NCBI RefSeq assembly: GCF_042453785.1
Contig: NC_091676.1
Coordinates: 2,549,501 to 2,613,500, forward strand
Length of the DNA stretch: 64,000 nucleotides
DNA from: Malus domestica
Lineage: Eukaryota > Streptophyta > Magnoliopsida > Rosales > Rosaceae
Direction of reading: 5' to 3'
Part shown: positions 1-10,160 of the stretch, piece after piece
Layout of the letters: every line of letters starts with the position of its first letter
Position numbering within the stretch: the stretch's first letter is position 1
The notes under the pieces: model-generated
Databases searched by the model: none
What the model saw: the letters and a program-made list of their open reading frames with translations, nothing else
What the model was told of the DNA's origin: nothing
Translations under genes and position numbers: made by a program

Positions 1-22
1 TATATATATATATATATATATG
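1..22. repeat. (TA)n microsatellite
   Basis: The window opens inside an uninterrupted TA dinucleotide run, so its true length is unknown. Confidence 0.9.
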
Positions 23-2739
23 TATATAGTCATGATTGCTGACAATGGGTTTGATATGCATATATATGTAGGCAGGCCGAGCTGCCAAGAAAAGACTCTT
101 CTCGACCTCGGCCAAATTTATCCTCGACCCCAATTCCAATTCTTCTCGACCCTGGTTCATAACTGTTTATCTTCGGCCATGAGTTGTTCTTTGGTCGAAA
201 GGAGCCGTGAGTAAACAGCAGCAAGGGATGACGGTCAAAAGTACATCTGATTAGGCTGGAGATACTTAATTTCCTTAATCATTCGGCTTACGAGCCGAAG
301 TTCAAGGAAACTGGGGGGCAATGTTTGGACCCAAATTTACATCATCGGCCCGTGTAATCGAGACCGTAGAGTAAACATAGTTCTCAGCCGTCGGATGGAA
401 AAGTGAAAATATTTTTGTTAAAAGATAATATTATGGTTTTTATCATGATTATCTTTTAATTTGAATTATCTTGACATATTCTTAAACGGGATGGATATGA
501 TGCAAATTATATCCTCAAGTAAGAGTGTTTGGGCTCAAATTAACATGTTGGGCCGAGTGTAGAACCATTCTCGGCCCGGAAGGCCTTGCGACAAGAAGAC
601 CATGGATCGTTCAGCTTATGGGCTTCCAAACCTAGGCCGGTTAGGTCAAAATGCAATGACTAGTCGAGTCCTAACGCGATAAGTAGTCTCGGCAAGGGTA
701 ATAACCCGGAAGTGAATCCGGCTCAATAGAGGACTAGGCTCACAATCCTAGTAAACATAGGACTGGTCGAGTGGGTGTTTGATCCAGAGAAGAAGACCTA
801 GTTCGAGTAGGGTTTTGACTCGACTTCAAAGGTATCTAGTGCTATAAATAGAGGAGGCTGTGCATCATTCAGGAGGACCTCCAACACACACAAAACTGCC
901 CTGCGCAAACTTTCTCAACACCTTGAGATTTTTTTATTTTCTTTTTTCGCCGACACATCTTCCGTTGGCATCAACAGCACTGTGAAGGCAACCGGTGATA
1001 TCTTAAGTCGGCATAGATAGCTCTGTCACCGTAGAATCAGCCGATCTCGCAGCATCTTCCGTTGGCATCAACAGCACTACGGCGAGGACGACTGGTTACC
1101 TATCCAAGTCTCGGTCGAGAAGGATTTCCGAATCCTCATTGGTCGAGGTCATCTCATCAGCCTTCTCGGCGAAGTGGGGTGTTACCAGGTTACTGTATTC
1201 GGCACATTGACAGCCGAATTTGAGATTGAACTTCGCAAATTAGCAGCTTTGTCTTCAGGCTCTAGAACCCAAGAGGCCGAGAATTGTTCCTTCCTCGGCC
1301 GCAATCTCACCACAAAAATCAATACAAAATTGCCCTGCGCAAACTCTCACAACTTGAGATCTTTTTCTTTTCCTTTTTCGCTGACACATCTTCCGTTGGC
1401 ATCAACAGCACTGTGGAAGCAACCGGTGATATCTTAAGTCGGCATAGATAGCTCTGTCACCGTAGAGTCGGTCGGTCTCGCAGTATCTTCCGTTGGCATC
1501 AACAGCACTGCGGCGAGAACGGTCGATTGCCTATCCAAGTCTCGGTCGAGAAGGGTTTTCGAATCCTTGTTGGTCGAGGTCATCTCATTAGCCTTCTCGG
1601 CGAGGTGAGGTGTTACAGTTATTACATTCGGCACATTGTAAGCCGAATTCGGTTCGTGAACTTTGTAAGAAATAGCAGCCTTGTCTTCAGGCTCGAGAAC
1701 CCAAGAGGCCGAGACGCGTTCCTTTCTCGGCCGCAATCGCAAGACGCAGAAGTCAGTAGCGCGACCCAACGCAGCATCATCAAATTTACTCCTCGGCCGA
1801 GCCTCGGCCGACGAGTTGGCACGCCCCGCAATCACCGAAGGACGTAGTTAGCTTAGAATATATTCGGCCTGCGCGCCGCGTAGGCTTGGTAGATTTTAGG
1901 GTCAACAGAGATATTCAGCCCATGGACCACGCGGTCGAAGATATTCAGCTCATGGGCTGCACGGTCGAAGTTGGCCATATCCTATCGAAAATTAGGAATG
2001 TGGGCGAATCCTGTTATGAGAAGGAGTTTCGACAAGATCAAGATGCTGAGATTGAATATGGTCTGATGACGAGTTATGTTCAAAGTCCTAGTAGGAATAG
2101 GATTGGCCGAGATAAAGTTGGATCATGAGAAGAAGTTTTAATCCGGAATGATTGAGATTCAATACATGTTGGCTGCTATAAATAGGGAAGGAAGACATCA
2201 AAACAAGGCCCCTCCAATTCAACACATAAATTGCCCTGCGCATTCTCTCGCTCTACGCGAAACCTCTCAACAACCTTGAGATTTTTGTTTTTCCTCGTTT
2301 CGCCGACGCACCTTTAGGTTTGGATAAACAACACTGTGAAGGCAACCAGTGAACATCTTTAGTTTGAATAAACAGCACTGTTGTTGTAGAATCAGCCGAT
2401 CGTGGAGCATCTTTAGTTTGGATAAACAGCACTGCGACAGGACCGACTGGTTACTTATCAAAGGCTCGGTCGAGAAGGATTTTTGAATCCTTATCGGCCG
2501 AGGTCATCTCGTTAGCATTCTCGGCGAAGCGAGGTGTTACAAGTCATTATACTCGGCACGTTGAACGCCGAGTCATTTATGATTGGTTATTCGCAAGTAG
2601 GTTTTAGAGTTTGGCACTTTGACGGCCGAACCACTTTCACTATCAAGACGTATATTCGTTTTGAATACTTGTGTCCTTATACTCTGGTGTCGATTCGGCA
2701 TGCTTATACTTTTACGAATATAATCATAGTGACCTAATC
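20..2739 (+). mobile_element. Nested LTR-retrotransposon-derived sequence (fossil)
   Basis: No coding domain is visible. A purine-rich tract (CTGGGGGGCA, 311-320) sits just before a TGTTTGGACC start at 322, like a polypurine tract beside an LTR. A second related LTR start (TGTTTGGGCT) lies near 529, so one LTR piece seems inserted in another. Two promoter-like GCTATAAATA boxes occur near 841 and 2173. A block with TTGGCATCAACAGCACTG, AAGGCAACC and CTCGGTCGAGAAGG recurs at about 950-1320, 1380-1770 and 2290-2560. A TGGCGCCGACA segment near 2740 looks like a gypsy-type primer-binding site. I infer a broken Ty3/gypsy-like LTR cluster of considerable age; outer limits are approximate. Confidence 0.7.
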
Positions 2740-3600
2740 TGGCGCCGACAATTTGTGAACTTCACAGAACTAGTAGATTTGTCTTCAAGCTCTAAAACCT
2801 GAAGGTCGATGCGTGTTCCTTCCTCGGCTGCAATCGCACGATCGAGAAGTCAGCCGCGTACCCAACGCAACATCAACAAATTTTACTATTTAATCAAGCT
2901 CGGCCGACGAGTTGGCACGCCCTGCATACAACGAATGACGTAGTTAGCTTTCCCAACTTGCTCGACGAACATCACAACTAAGAGGAAGGTCAAGAGTTAA
3001 CACGAACGACCCCCAGTTTTGACGCAAAGCGGCATCCTCGCTTTCACTCCAAGTTGAGGTGGGAAGTCTGATGGAGCGGGGGCATTCTTGACGACAACAT
3101 ATCAAAAATTTGTCATCAGAAATGACATCCAGGCCGAAGAGGTGTTGAAAGACTTATTCGGCTCGGTGAGGGGGCACTGGTCGGGAGGCCAATTGAAGGC
3201 TGAGCGCTACAGTAGGCTGGAGGTCGGAGACTTCTAGTCGAAATGTGGAGAAATAAACCTGCAGCCAGAGTTGGAACACCCAAAGAGGTCTATTCTGGTG
3301 CGGGTCGATCTTGTCGATAGCTGTCTCTGCCAAGCAACGAAGAAGGTTGGCAAGGATGGCAAGACTGAGCACCAAAGAGTAACCACTAGCTAGGGCTTCT
3401 GCCACGGGCATATTCTCGACCACGCATTTATTTGACTTACAAAAAATTTCAAAAAAAAAAAGAAAAAAATCATGAGATGAAAAGCCATGGAATACCAATG
3501 AAGATTGGAGACGAAAATACTTGAAGGGGGAAAGAGGATTAGGGCTACGAGGCAGGAGTCTAGAAATAGAAATCAATGGTGATTGTGGTATATGAGTGAA
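2740..3600. mobile_element. LTR-element internal leader with a plant-mobile-domain-like relic
   Basis: This follows the primer-binding-like TGGCGCCGACA. On the minus strand at 3154-3576 a 140-residue open stretch includes SLAILANLLRCLAE and PLWVFQLWLQVYFS. That resembles the aminotransferase-like plant mobile domain (PMD) often found in plant gypsy elements and in MAIN-like host proteins. I place it from memory of the motif only. It looks like a broken element part, not a host gene. Confidence 0.45.
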
Positions 3601-4127
3601 TTCTATAAAGCTTGATCATAATCATGGAAATAAACAGAAATCAATCAAAAACTAACATGAAAGAGAAATGGAAAGGAAGAAGCAGAATTCAAAAGGAAAA
3701 GAAGAAGGAAACTGCTCTATACTACCATCATCATTTAATTAACCAGCTTCTTTTTATTAATTATTGATTTATTGAATAGTTTTTAATTGATATTAAATGT
3801 TAATTAATTTAAATGATGTAGTTGTCTACATCAAATGTCAATTAATTTAACCAATGATTAAGGTAAAGAAACTGAAAAGATGATTAGCACCACTCACCAC
3901 CATTGACAACGACCGCCACAAGCTCCTCGTGGAATATTATCCTTTAATATGAATCTAACTTCGAATTAATTAGGAAGAATTTTTGTTTAGGGAGGAAATT
4001 AAGGATAAATTGGTGGCATCGAGTGGTTCCACGTGAACACCTTCCTATCAAATTTGAGAATAGTTTATATGGCCCACTCTCCACTACCCAATGATGGGAT
4101 TGCCGGAAAATTTTGGTTCAGAAGTTA
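3601..4127. other. Intergenic, partial MITE copy
   Basis: No gene seen. 3713-3840 (CATCATTTAATTAACCAGC and AATGATGTAGTTGTCTACATC) is a diverged partial copy of the inner part of the MITE at 4669-4943. Confidence 0.5.
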
Positions 4128-4440
4128 GACAGATTTATTCAATTAGGAATTTGAGAGATTTTAATCGATTTATAAATTTATAGATTTTTATAGAGTTTAA
4201 CTGATTTGTAGATATTCTATATAAAATTTTAATTCAATACCCTTGAAATCTCAAGAGGAGATGTGAGATTTGTGAATAAATTATAATTAAATACACCTAG
4301 ATTTCTAAGAATTTATCTTAAAATCCTGATTGAATACATATTAAATTTTAGAGAATAGCTTAAAATACTAATTGAATACCCCCTATATTCATTAAAAGAA
4401 TTATAATCCCTTAAAATCCCAATTGAATACATCCCCTAAG
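4128..4440. mobile_element. AT-rich MITE, TATTCAATT terminal repeats
   Basis: The left end reads TTTATTCAATTAGGAATTT. The right end reads AATCCCAATTGAATACATCC, its inverted partner. The interior is AT-rich and holds several internal AATTGAATAC copies. This matches a common plant foldback MITE type. No clear target duplication; ends good to about 10 bp. Confidence 0.6.
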
Positions 4441-4668
4441 ATTAGGCACCTGCTACTAATCTCTCCATTAGGGATTTAAGGTTTAAGCCGGAGTCTAATC
4501 AAATTGTTTGGGCCGAATAAGGCTTTACGATGCTTTGTATGGGCTATTAGGTTGCAGGATTAGATAGAATATGGGCCTTTGAGCAACTGCATACTCCAGC
4601 CCAATTATTTTCACAGGCATAAAAAGGTCCATGATGCAATTATGCTCTTTTTATTAAATGTAAGCAAT

Positions 4669-4943
4669 AGAGTAATGCTATTTATACCATATTTTTATAT
4701 CACATTTGTATACCACCTTAGGTGGCATCTGATGTGGACAGCTACATCATTTGAAAAATTTGCAAAACCAAAGGAAATGAAGGAGAAAGACTCCTCATAT
4801 ACCACAATCATCATTTAATTAACTAGTTTTTCTTAATTATTAGTTTATTAAATTTAAAAATATGATTAATTCAAATGATGCGGCTGTCCGCATCAAATGC
4901 CACCTAAGGTGGTATGAAAATATGGTATGAATAGCATTACTCT
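4669..4943. mobile_element. Foldback MITE with 7-bp target repeat
   Basis: Left arm begins AGAGTAATGCTATTTATACC and the right arm ends GGTATGAATAGCATTACTCT, which is inverted. Pairing continues inward through ACCACCTTAGGTGGCAT and the AAATGATG stretch, giving arms of about 90 bp. Flanks are AAGCAAT (4662-4668) and AAGTAAT (4944-4950), one mismatch, consistent with a target duplication. No coding capacity; superfamily not assigned. Confidence 0.8.
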
Positions 4944-4950
4944 AAGTAAT

Positions 4951-5334
4951 ATTCTAATTTAATATGAAGTACTAAGAAATGTGGATTACTGCTGGTCAGT
5001 TTTGGGTGGAAAGAAGGATTCCAATTTGGGATGTTACAGTGATATCCTAGACTAATAATACAAAGGTAATACTTGCATTCATCTCACAGGGTGGACAATG
5101 CTTGTGAAAGTCTTTTTTTTTTTTCAAATTGCATAATTTATTAGTCTAAAACATCATGATAATTTTGTCTCCATTAGAGTTAAATTTGCCCCGTACAAGA
5201 AGAAAACACCCTAATACAAAATAGAAACGAGAGATAAGACTCATTAGCAGAATTGGCGTGAGTCATGATGCCAATTCTATGACGTCAATAAGCATATACA
5301 GTGTATAGAAAACTTGTGCGGAAAGGAATGCGAG
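4951..5334. other. Intergenic, nothing recognised
   Basis: AT-rich spacer with a short poly-T run near 5111. I see no gene or clear repeat. Confidence 0.5.
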
Positions 5335-5346
5335 ATTTCTAGTAAG

Positions 5347-6023
5347 TGTTTTTTTTTTTTTTTGGTGGTAAAAGTTTGACTGTAACAAACTCCCTTAACT
5401 TTTATTAGAACAAGCCCAAAATAACAAACAAACCAAAGGCCCTACTTACAACCATACACAACTACAAAAGGCCCAAAACCAAAAGAAAAACAGAAAGAGG
5501 GCCCAACAACAGTGAAGCCCAAAAAACACACAACTGCCAAGAAACTTCTATTGAAATCTCCTTCACAGACAGAGATCCAGACCAGCCAATTAAAGCATCA
5601 TCCACCACCGAATATCGCAGCCGCAGACACCACCACCAACCCTGAACAACAACCAAATCATAACCATTGAAAAGAGATAGTCAGCACCAAAGAGGGATTA
5701 GCCAACTACCAAGAAGAAGCTTGAGGAAACCCACTAGAAACACTGTCGAAAATGACATATAGCAAAGAGAGCGTGGCGGTGTTGGAAATATTCGAGCCAA
5801 TAAAAAAATCCCAACGCTACACACGAACTCAAGAGGAAAAGTCGTTGAAGATTGGACAGAGGGAGAGATGGGGAGATGGATACTGACGAGAATAGCAGAG
5901 TAGGACAGGCTAAAGAGAAAATTGGGGAGAAACATCAGGAGAAGCGAAAAGAAAATAAGAATAAGAAAAGAGGAAAGATGGCACGTCATAGAAGGGGAAA
6001 AAAAGGAGAAAACAAAAGAAATA
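5347..6023 (-). mobile_element. LINE 3' remnant with poly-A tail
   Basis: Read on the minus strand, this ends TTACCACCAAAAAA after an AATAAAAG stretch, with the poly-A complement at 5348-5363 on the plus strand. No reverse transcriptase motif survives in the retained part. Several open frames here are low-complexity Phe/Leu/Ser-rich and not credible proteins. Confidence 0.5.
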
Positions 6024-6594
6024 TGTTGATGCACAAAATTGGAGGGGTCTTGGAACAACGTAAATCTAACCGTGAATCTGCAAGAAAGTAAAGAACACAA
6101 GATGTATCATGGTTCACCCCAATGTTTGGGCTATGTCCATACTGATGTTGGTTGTATTTCTCTTTAACTGTATGTATGGGTTATAAGGGTGAGGAGGAGT
6201 CCCCCAGAGAAAGAGAGAGTTTGAAAGAGCCTCTGTTTAGGGGATGTGAGGCTTGAGGTTTGTGAGGGTGTGGAGTCCCTTTTATAGACTAATGGTTCTT
6301 CACTTATTACATATTTGCCCCTACATAATTACATTTGAGTCCCCCGATAAATACGAAAACCCTAAGTATGGTACAAACAGTAGTCCTCAAAGTCTTCAGT
6401 TAAGAGAGTCTTTTAGCTGGAGACTTGAAATTCAGTCCATGTATGGGCCGAAGTAACTAGATGTTGTCTAGAATTGATACTCGATATGAGGCGGTGCTCA
6501 ATGTGAAATGATGCTAAACTAGAAGTAGCACATGTTGCGAGGCTGCTTGGCTTGTGGCTTTTGTTGCCTTGGTTGGCTCGGTTTGTGGCGTTAA

Positions 6595-7340
6595 ATGTGA
6601 GGGAGTCCCTTTTATAGAATAAGGGCTTGCTCCTCAATACATGAATGATGGGCTAGAGTTGATGCTCGCGACGAGACGGTTGCTCAGCAGGCGGCGATGC
6701 TCTATAATTATGGTAAGGGAGTCCATTTTATAAAATAATAGTTCGCTCCTCAATACATAAATAATGGGTGCTCTATAATGAAAGTGAGGGAGTCATTTTT
6801 ATAAAATAAGGGTTCGCTCCTCAATACATAAATGATGGGCTAGAGTTGATGCTCACGGCGATGCGGTTGCTCAACAGGGGGCAATACTCTCTAATGATGG
6901 TGAATGAGTCCCTTTTATAAAATAAGGGCTCGCTCCTTAATACATAAATAATGGGTGCTCTATAATGAAAGTGAGGGAGTCCATTTTATAAAATAAGGGT
7001 TCACTCATCAATACATAAATAATGGGGTAGAGTTGATGCTCGAGGCGAGGCGGTTGCTCAGTAGGCAACGATGCTCTCTAATAATGGTGAGAGAGTCCTT
7101 TTTATACAATAAGGGTTTGCTCATCAATACATAAGTGATGGGCTAAGAGTGATACTCGCAGCGAGGCGGTTGCTCAGCAGGTGGCGATGCTCTCTAATGA
7201 TGGTGAGGGAGTCCCTTTTATAAAATAAGGGTTCGCTCCTCAATACATAAGTGATGGGTGCTCTCTAATGAAAGTGAGGGAGTCCCTTTTATAAAATAAG
7301 AGCTCGTTCCTCAATACATAAGTGATGGGCTAAGTCCCTC
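6595..7340. repeat. Alternating ~118/~69-bp tandem array carrying LTR promoter box
   Basis: GAGTCCCTTTTATAAAATAAGGG-type cores start near 6599, 6717, 6787, 6905, 6974, 7090, 7207 and 7275, giving spacings of about 118, 70, 118, 69, 116, 117 and 68 bp. The longer units also contain GATGCTCGCGGCGAGGCGG and GGCGATGCTCT. The core resembles the TATA-box part of the surrounding LTR. No coding capacity. Confidence 0.85.
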
Positions 7341-7504
7341 AAGTATTTTTCATGAAGCCTAGTTGCGGAAGCCCAATATATGGTACATAGTGTAGTCTCC
7401 AAAATCTTCAGTCAATAGAGGTTGTTGGCTGGAGACTACAAATTTAATCCATGTATGGGTCGAAGTGGCGGTTGTTCAGATGTTGTCTTTGTATACCATG
7501 CATT

Positions 7505-7812
7505 GAAGCTTTGTAGGTGAAGCTTTTAAAGTGAAGCTTTGAAGCTGGAGCTTTGTAAATGAAGCTTTTGAAGCTGGAGTTCTCGAAGCTGGAGCTTTGT
7601 AAATGAAGCTTTCGAATCTGATTGACATGAGTGATGCTCATGAATGTTTATGTTGATTGCCATGAGTGATGCTCATGAATGTTGACATGAGTGATAGTCA
7701 TGAATGTTTATGTATGATTGACATAAGTGAGGCTTATGAATGTTTATGTATGATTGACATGAGTGATGCTTATGAATGTTTATGTATGATTGACATGAGT
7801 GATGCTCATGTA
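7505..7812. repeat. GAAGCT-type and 36-bp tandem arrays
   Basis: 7505-7616 repeats GAAGCTGGAGCTTTGTAAAT variants. 7620-7812 holds about six copies of a unit with GACATGAGTGATGCTCATGAA; the last four start at 7684, 7720, 7756 and 7792, exactly 36 bp apart. Each unit contains the near-palindrome CATGAGTGATGCTCATG. Confidence 0.85.
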
Positions 7813-7813
7813 T

Positions 7814-8030
7814 AATTTTGGAGTACTGAACGTACTTTTGATCACCTAGTGGGTGATAATAGCGGCAGACTGCCGAATAATTTTGGAGTACTGGACGTAC
7901 TTTTAATCACCTAGTGGGTGATAATAGCGGCAGACTGCCGAATAATTTTGGAGTACTGGACGTACTTTTAATCACCTGGTTGGTGATAATAGCGGCAGGA
8001 TGCCGAATAATTTTGGAGTACTGAACGTAC
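7814..8030. repeat. 65-bp tandem array, three short hairpins per unit
   Basis: Units begin with AATTTTGGAGTACTG at 7814, 7879, 7944 and (partial) 8009, an exact 65-bp period. Each full unit holds three inverted repeats in series: AGTAC..GTACT, ATCACC..GGTGAT and CGGCAG-A-CTGCCG. Copies differ at only a few bases, suggesting recent expansion. No known family recognised. Confidence 0.9.
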
Positions 8031-8432
8031 TTTTTTTTTTTTGCCTTCTTTACACATCAGTATAACTATACAATAATTGCTACAGTTTGCAGAAGACACT
8101 TAATAAAATATTCATCAATGACAATGGGTATAGGTGTGCCATGCTTTCCACTTCCTCCTTGGCTTTTCTCCATCTCCAGACATCTTTTCATTTTTCATTA
8201 TTTTCCTCCCTTTATTCCTTGCTTTTGCTTTCTTCTTTTTCTCGGTTTTTCTGCTTTACTTTTGCTTTCGGCCTGGTTGCTGCTAGGACCTTGTAGTGGG
8301 ATGGCAAACAGCTTGGCATCATTAGATGTATAAATTCATTTACCATCGTGGTCGCCGGACCACTTTCCAGCTGTGTGTTTAAAGGAACCTGCTTTACCTT
8401 CACTACTTTTCCAATCAGATGTCACCCATGTG

Positions 8433-8948
8433 CTACCCATCATCGAAAACAAGCTTTACGTCTTGAGACTTTAGGGAAGTAACAAGATAGTCTATGAACT
8501 CTAACCAAGACCTTCTTATGCCAATGTTGTCTCTCAGGTTGTCGAGCTGGGAGACGGAGCACACAGCCTTCCAGTGGAAATCGGTGACATGGATTCTGAG
8601 GTGTGCATGACCAGCAGTGGAGCAATGGACGTGGAACAAGAACTGCCGCGGAGAAAAGATCACACTTTCCATTTGGTGAAGGTATCTGGTCCTGTTCTTC
8701 ATCTCCTGGAACTTGCCTAGAAATTGGCTCATCTGAATCCACAGTATTTTCGGGAAAATGGGTTTCTTTTTGGGTTTCTTTTCCTGCAGAGTCCAAATTC
8801 CCATTGGACCTTGAAAGTCGGGTATACAACAAAAAGTCGAGATTCCTGTACCTGTAAACACTACTAGATGCTTACTCTTTTGTATCACAATAGTAAGCTG
8901 CTCAATTGTTTCTTGCAAAACTTGAGGCGTGTCGAAATGTTCAGTCAT
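8433..8948 (-). pseudogene. Chimeric fragment: SRT1-like sirtuin N-terminus joined to an unknown piece
   Basis: From the ATG at 8948 a 171-residue frame stays open. Its first ~55 residues include QKSKHLVVFTG, IPDF and GIWTLQ, matching the N-terminal NAD-binding region of plant SRT1 (SIRT6-like histone deacylase). The motif normally reading GAGIS is GTGIS, and CGIPDFRG has become CCIPDFQG. The sirtuin match stops after GIWTLQ; the zinc-binding and catalytic His regions are absent. The rest (including VTDFHWKAVCSVSQLDNLRD) belongs to no family I recognise. The frame extends further upstream only from a TTG. It is a gene fragment captured in a repeat, unlikely to be an active sirtuin. Confidence 0.75.
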
Positions 8949-9037
8949 TTCGATGCGTAAAAGGAAACGGACGGCGGCGACGACTGTTAAAAAATCGCGT
9001 TGATTTAGCAAAGCGTAAAAGGAAAACGACTACAAAC

Positions 9038-9308
9038 CTGGAGGAGTAGAGAAAACGGACGAAGGCCAATACTGCGTCGTACGGAACACTGAGAATCGGA
9101 ATGACCCGCTCAGAGCTCTAGTGCTTATGCGGCCAGTCGATTACGTTCTCCCGCACTGGCGACACTGAGGCCAGGATGTAAGAGTGCACCGGGATGCAGA
9201 GGCGTCGTAGGTGAGGATGTTGACGTCGGGTTCGGGGATAGATTTGGTGCTGGAGAGACCGTACAGATCGACAGAGGTGCCGGAGGTTGCGGTCGGATTA
9301 GCTTCCAT
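9038..9308 (-). pseudogene. First-exon fragment of a BT-type BTB/POZ gene
   Basis: Read from an ATG at 9308, the first ~35 residues (SVDLYGLSSTKSIPEPDVNI) are in one frame. The continuation ILASVSPV, VIDWPHKH and VPYDAVLAFVRFLYSS lies in another frame. The order matches the BTB domain of plant BT1-5 proteins (BTB/POZ-TAZ adaptors, probably BT4-like). The piece ends at CTCCAG followed by GTTTGT, a plausible 5' splice site, so genomic exon plus intron start was probably copied. It is broken by at least one frame change; the TAZ and calmodulin-binding parts are absent. Confidence 0.7.
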
Positions 9309-9603
9309 TGAGAGAGACAAAGAGACTATGAGTAAAGAATGAGTCTGCTTTTCGTGAGTCAGTTGTTTTGTTTGTATGAGGATGGATCTGCAGCTTTCTT
9401 TCATTTTTTGCTGCTTCTGATTTCAGAAGCTTAAAAATTGAATGAGTTGGGTTCTGTTTCGTTTTGTCATTTGACTTGGAAACGATGAGTACTGACTACG
9501 AATGAAGGGAGAAAGAAAGAAAGGTTACTGAGTTTTTGTGATTTTGCAGATTCACGGCGGAGGTGAAAAAATGAAAGAAAGCTGACACCACTTTTCGTAT
9601 CGA

Positions 9604-9994
9604 TTCCCACAGACGACGTCAAATGTTGATGCACAAAACCGGATGGGTCTTGAAACAACGTAAATCCGACCGTGAATCTGTAAGAAAGTAAAGAACACAA
9701 GATATATTGTGGTTCACTCCAATATTTGGGCTACGTCGACACTGATATTGGTTGTATTTCTCTTTAACTGTATGTATGGGTTACAAGGGTGAGGGGGAGT
9801 CCCCCAGAGAAAGAGAGAGTTTGAGAGAGTCTCTGTTTAGGGGATGTGAGGCTTGAGGTTTGTGAGGGTGAGGTGTCCCTTTTATAGACTAAGGGCTTCT
9901 CCCTTATTACATATTTGCCCCTACATAATTACATTTGAATCCCCCGAGTATTTATATAAGGTCTAAATACGGAGACCCTAAGTATAGTACAAAC
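9604..9994 (-). mobile_element. LTR-like copy with adjacent primer-binding-like site (fossil)
   Basis: 9624-9994 is a close copy of 6024-6378 in the same orientation, including the minus-strand TATAAAAGGGAC box. Immediately inside it, the minus strand of 9604-9623 reads TTTGACGTCGTCTGTGGGAA, very like the gypsy-type primer-binding sequence TTTGGCGCCGTCTGTGGGAA. This would make it the upstream LTR of a minus-strand, non-autonomous element extending left. It is shorter than its partner at 6024-8035. No gag or pol is visible between them. Confidence 0.6.
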
Positions 9995-10143
9995 AAAAAA
10001 AAAAAGGTACAACCGACTCCAACCAAAGCTAAAGTCGATGCTATAAATGGTGGGATGGAAACCCTCACAAAAAGGGGGGAACAATTCTTACAGAGAAGGA
10101 GATAAGCTCTCTCACGGAACGAGAGTTTTTACCAAACATCCGT
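9995..10143 (-). mobile_element. Probable LINE 5' remnant
   Basis: This lies between the LTR-like block and the right 17-bp target repeat. On the minus strand it reads GTGAGAGAGCTTATCTCC and TGTGAGGGTTTCCATCCC, a non-coding leader-like stretch. It is assigned to the same LINE as 5347-6023 only because of position. Confidence 0.35.
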
Positions 10144-10160
10144 ATTTCTAGTGAGTGTTT

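Larger units (their letters stand above)
6024..8035 (-). mobile_element. LTR-like block with internal tandem expansions (fossil)
   Basis: Starts TGTTGATGCACAAAA on the plus strand, and about 355 bp match the block at 9624-9994 closely. On the minus strand a TATAAAAGGGAC promoter-like box sits near 6284. 7340-7490 repeats the motif set of 6340-6480 (TCTTCAGT, GCTGGAGACT, CCATGTATGGG), so the repeat was internally duplicated. I infer one LTR of a non-autonomous minus-strand element, greatly lengthened by tandem arrays. Inner boundary near the poly-T at 8031 is approximate. Confidence 0.55.
5335..10160 (-). mobile_element. Composite insertion bounded by a 17-bp repeat
   Basis: ATTTCTAGTAAGTGTTT (5335-5351) and ATTTCTAGTGAGTGTTT (10144-10160) differ at one base and bracket the interval. 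A poly-T run follows the left copy, as expected for a minus-strand LINE whose poly-A tail abuts its target duplication. I infer a LINE insertion whose body was largely lost and into which an LTR-type element entered; parts are listed separately. Host gene fragments lie inside. Broken overall. Confidence 0.6.

Noticed and set aside
5681-6100. 139-aa minus-strand protein rich in Phe/Leu/Ser
   Set aside because: Low-complexity translation of a purine-rich stretch running into the LTR-like repeat; the same MCSLLS start recurs at 9700 because the LTR is repeated.
7620-8030. CRISPR array
   Set aside because: Regular 36-bp and 65-bp periods without unique spacers; these are plain tandem repeats in a plant nuclear genome.
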